From Propionibacteriaceae bacterium (lineage in GTDB: Bacteria > Actinomycetota > Actinomycetes > Propionibacteriales > Propionibacteriaceae): a stretch of DNA of 49,217 nt. The notes below the pieces were generated by a model. That model did no database searches and was not told where the DNA came from. It saw only the letters and a list, made by a program, of their open reading frames with translations. A program made the position numbers and the translations under genes. This document shows, in pieces, positions 48,646 through 49,217 of the stretch. The stretch is from the NCBI GenBank assembly GCA_025965155.1, contig JAOPXN010000074.1, positions 1 to 49,217 on the forward strand. The letters run 5' to 3'. Within the stretch, counting starts at the first letter, position 1; each line of letters starts with the position of its first letter.

Positions 48646-49164
48646 TCACCGCGGTGCCTCGTGCGTCGCTGTTGCCCAAAGACGCTCGATGGCAGCAACC
48701 TGGCCGGCGAGGTCCAGGCCGTCCACTTTCAGTACGGCGTCCGCAGCCGGTGCCGCGTTCGCATCGAGCTGATGCAGATATTGGAACTCAGCCTCGGTGA
48801 TATGCCTCGGTCGTGTGACAGCGCGCGCTTCAGCCTCGCTCAGAGAGATCTGCAGGCGGATCAACACAACGCCGCCGAGCGTGCGATACACCGATGCGGT
48901 GCTGGCAGTCACGAAGTCGGCGACGACCGACTCGATTCCTCCCAATGCGAAGTTCCGGACCAGAGCACAGACGTTCTCCACGCCCAGCATCTGCTGTTGC
49001 GCACCGCCGTTGTCCTCCCATGGAGCCAGGTGCCCGCTGACGACCAGATGCCTGATGTCGTCGGCGTCAATGAACGCGCATCGGTCTCGTAACTCGGCGA
49101 CGAGGCGCCCGGTCGTACTCTTGCCCGCAGCCGGTCCCCCGGTCAGCACCAACGGAGGTCGCAT
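48646..49164 (-). CDS. P-loop kinase-like protein, 172 aa
   Basis: The ATG at 49164 opens 172 residues with Walker A GGPAAGKST (9-17) in LVLTGGPAAGKSTTGRLVAEL, followed by FIDADDIRHLV with the acidic switch. The layout resembles shikimate kinase or chloramphenicol/gluconate kinase-like small P-loop proteins, and RPRHITEAEFQYLHQLD may be a lid. Substrate unknown; cytoplasmic. The ribosome site is weak. The remaining 53 bases to the window edge show no gene. Confidence 0.8.
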   Translation of the reverse strand: MRPPLVLTGGPAAGKSTTGRLVAELRDRCAFIDADDIRHLVVSGHLAPWEDNGGAQQQMLGVENVCALVRNFALGGIESVVADFVTASTASVYRTLGGVVLIRLQISLSEAEARAVTRPRHITEAEFQYLHQLDANAAPAADAVLKVDGLDLAGQVAAIERLWATATHEAPR

Positions 49165-49217
49165 GATGTCCGATCTTAGGGACCGGACCGCCGCCGGCTC
49201 CTCTACGCGACCATGTC

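Noticed and set aside
1-49217. CRISPR array, rRNA, intact insertion sequence, prophage or intact tRNA
   Set aside because: No spaced direct repeats of CRISPR size, no transposase or integrase motif, and no rRNA or tRNA consensus was found.

Overview
The window is a high-GC chromosomal segment of an actinobacterium. The evidence is the very high GC, frequent GTG and TTG starts, the inositol-3-phosphate synthase end, a Tat lipoprotein, CopC/YcnI/CopD copper proteins and an EF-G2-type factor. The genus cannot be fixed from this sequence. I see no rRNA, intact tRNA, CRISPR array, intact insertion sequence or phage. About 48 protein genes are supported, plus one frameshifted gene and a few small ORFs.

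Layout. 1-8.2 kb: the 3' end of ino1; an RNA-like leader resembling a cobalamin riboswitch core in front of an aminoglycoside-phosphotransferase-like gene; a RemA/DUF370-like protein; an alpha/beta hydrolase; a CtaG-like plus histidine-rich four-helix membrane protein pair; a secreted protein; an SDR-PPOX pair; a lipid kinase. 8.2-14.7 kb: a minus-strand copper module (CopD-CtaG fusion, small membrane protein, YcnI-like, CopC-like) preceded by an EF-G-like GTPase with a degenerate guanine motif. 14.8-29.8 kb: mostly single genes (SDR, P-loop kinase, rhodanese plus YjbR, GH25 lysozyme, MFS, alpha/beta hydrolase, DUF4389, methyltransferase, DoxX, DODA-type dioxygenase, a 43-residue proline-rich protein, acetyltransferase, GH43 arabinanase-like lipoprotein), plus a divergent oxidoreductase/TetR-glycosyltransferase locus with palindromes between its two arms.

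30.0-41.8 kb is the most interesting region: a catabolic and uptake island. It holds an amidohydrolase, a SelA-like PLP enzyme, a beta-propeller lactonase, an ABC binding protein with two permeases but no ATPase, a phosphotriesterase-family hydrolase, a Gfo/Idh/MocA dehydrogenase, an IclR regulator, a D-threonine-aldolase-family PLP enzyme and a medium-chain dehydrogenase. Its two long transcription units share a DNA motif (ARTTCNCATA-like) present as two direct copies exactly 20 bp apart in each promoter, pointing to one regulon, plausibly under the embedded IclR protein. I infer import of an amino-sugar-like or sugar-acid compound followed by oxidation, lactone opening, deacylation and deamination; the substrate is not known.

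42-49.2 kb: YceI, an acetyltransferase, an 840-bp gene-poor stretch with a low-GC island, a VOC-family gene broken by one missing base, a Cu/Zn superoxide dismutase, a 784-residue helical/coiled-coil protein, a small membrane protein and a P-loop kinase.
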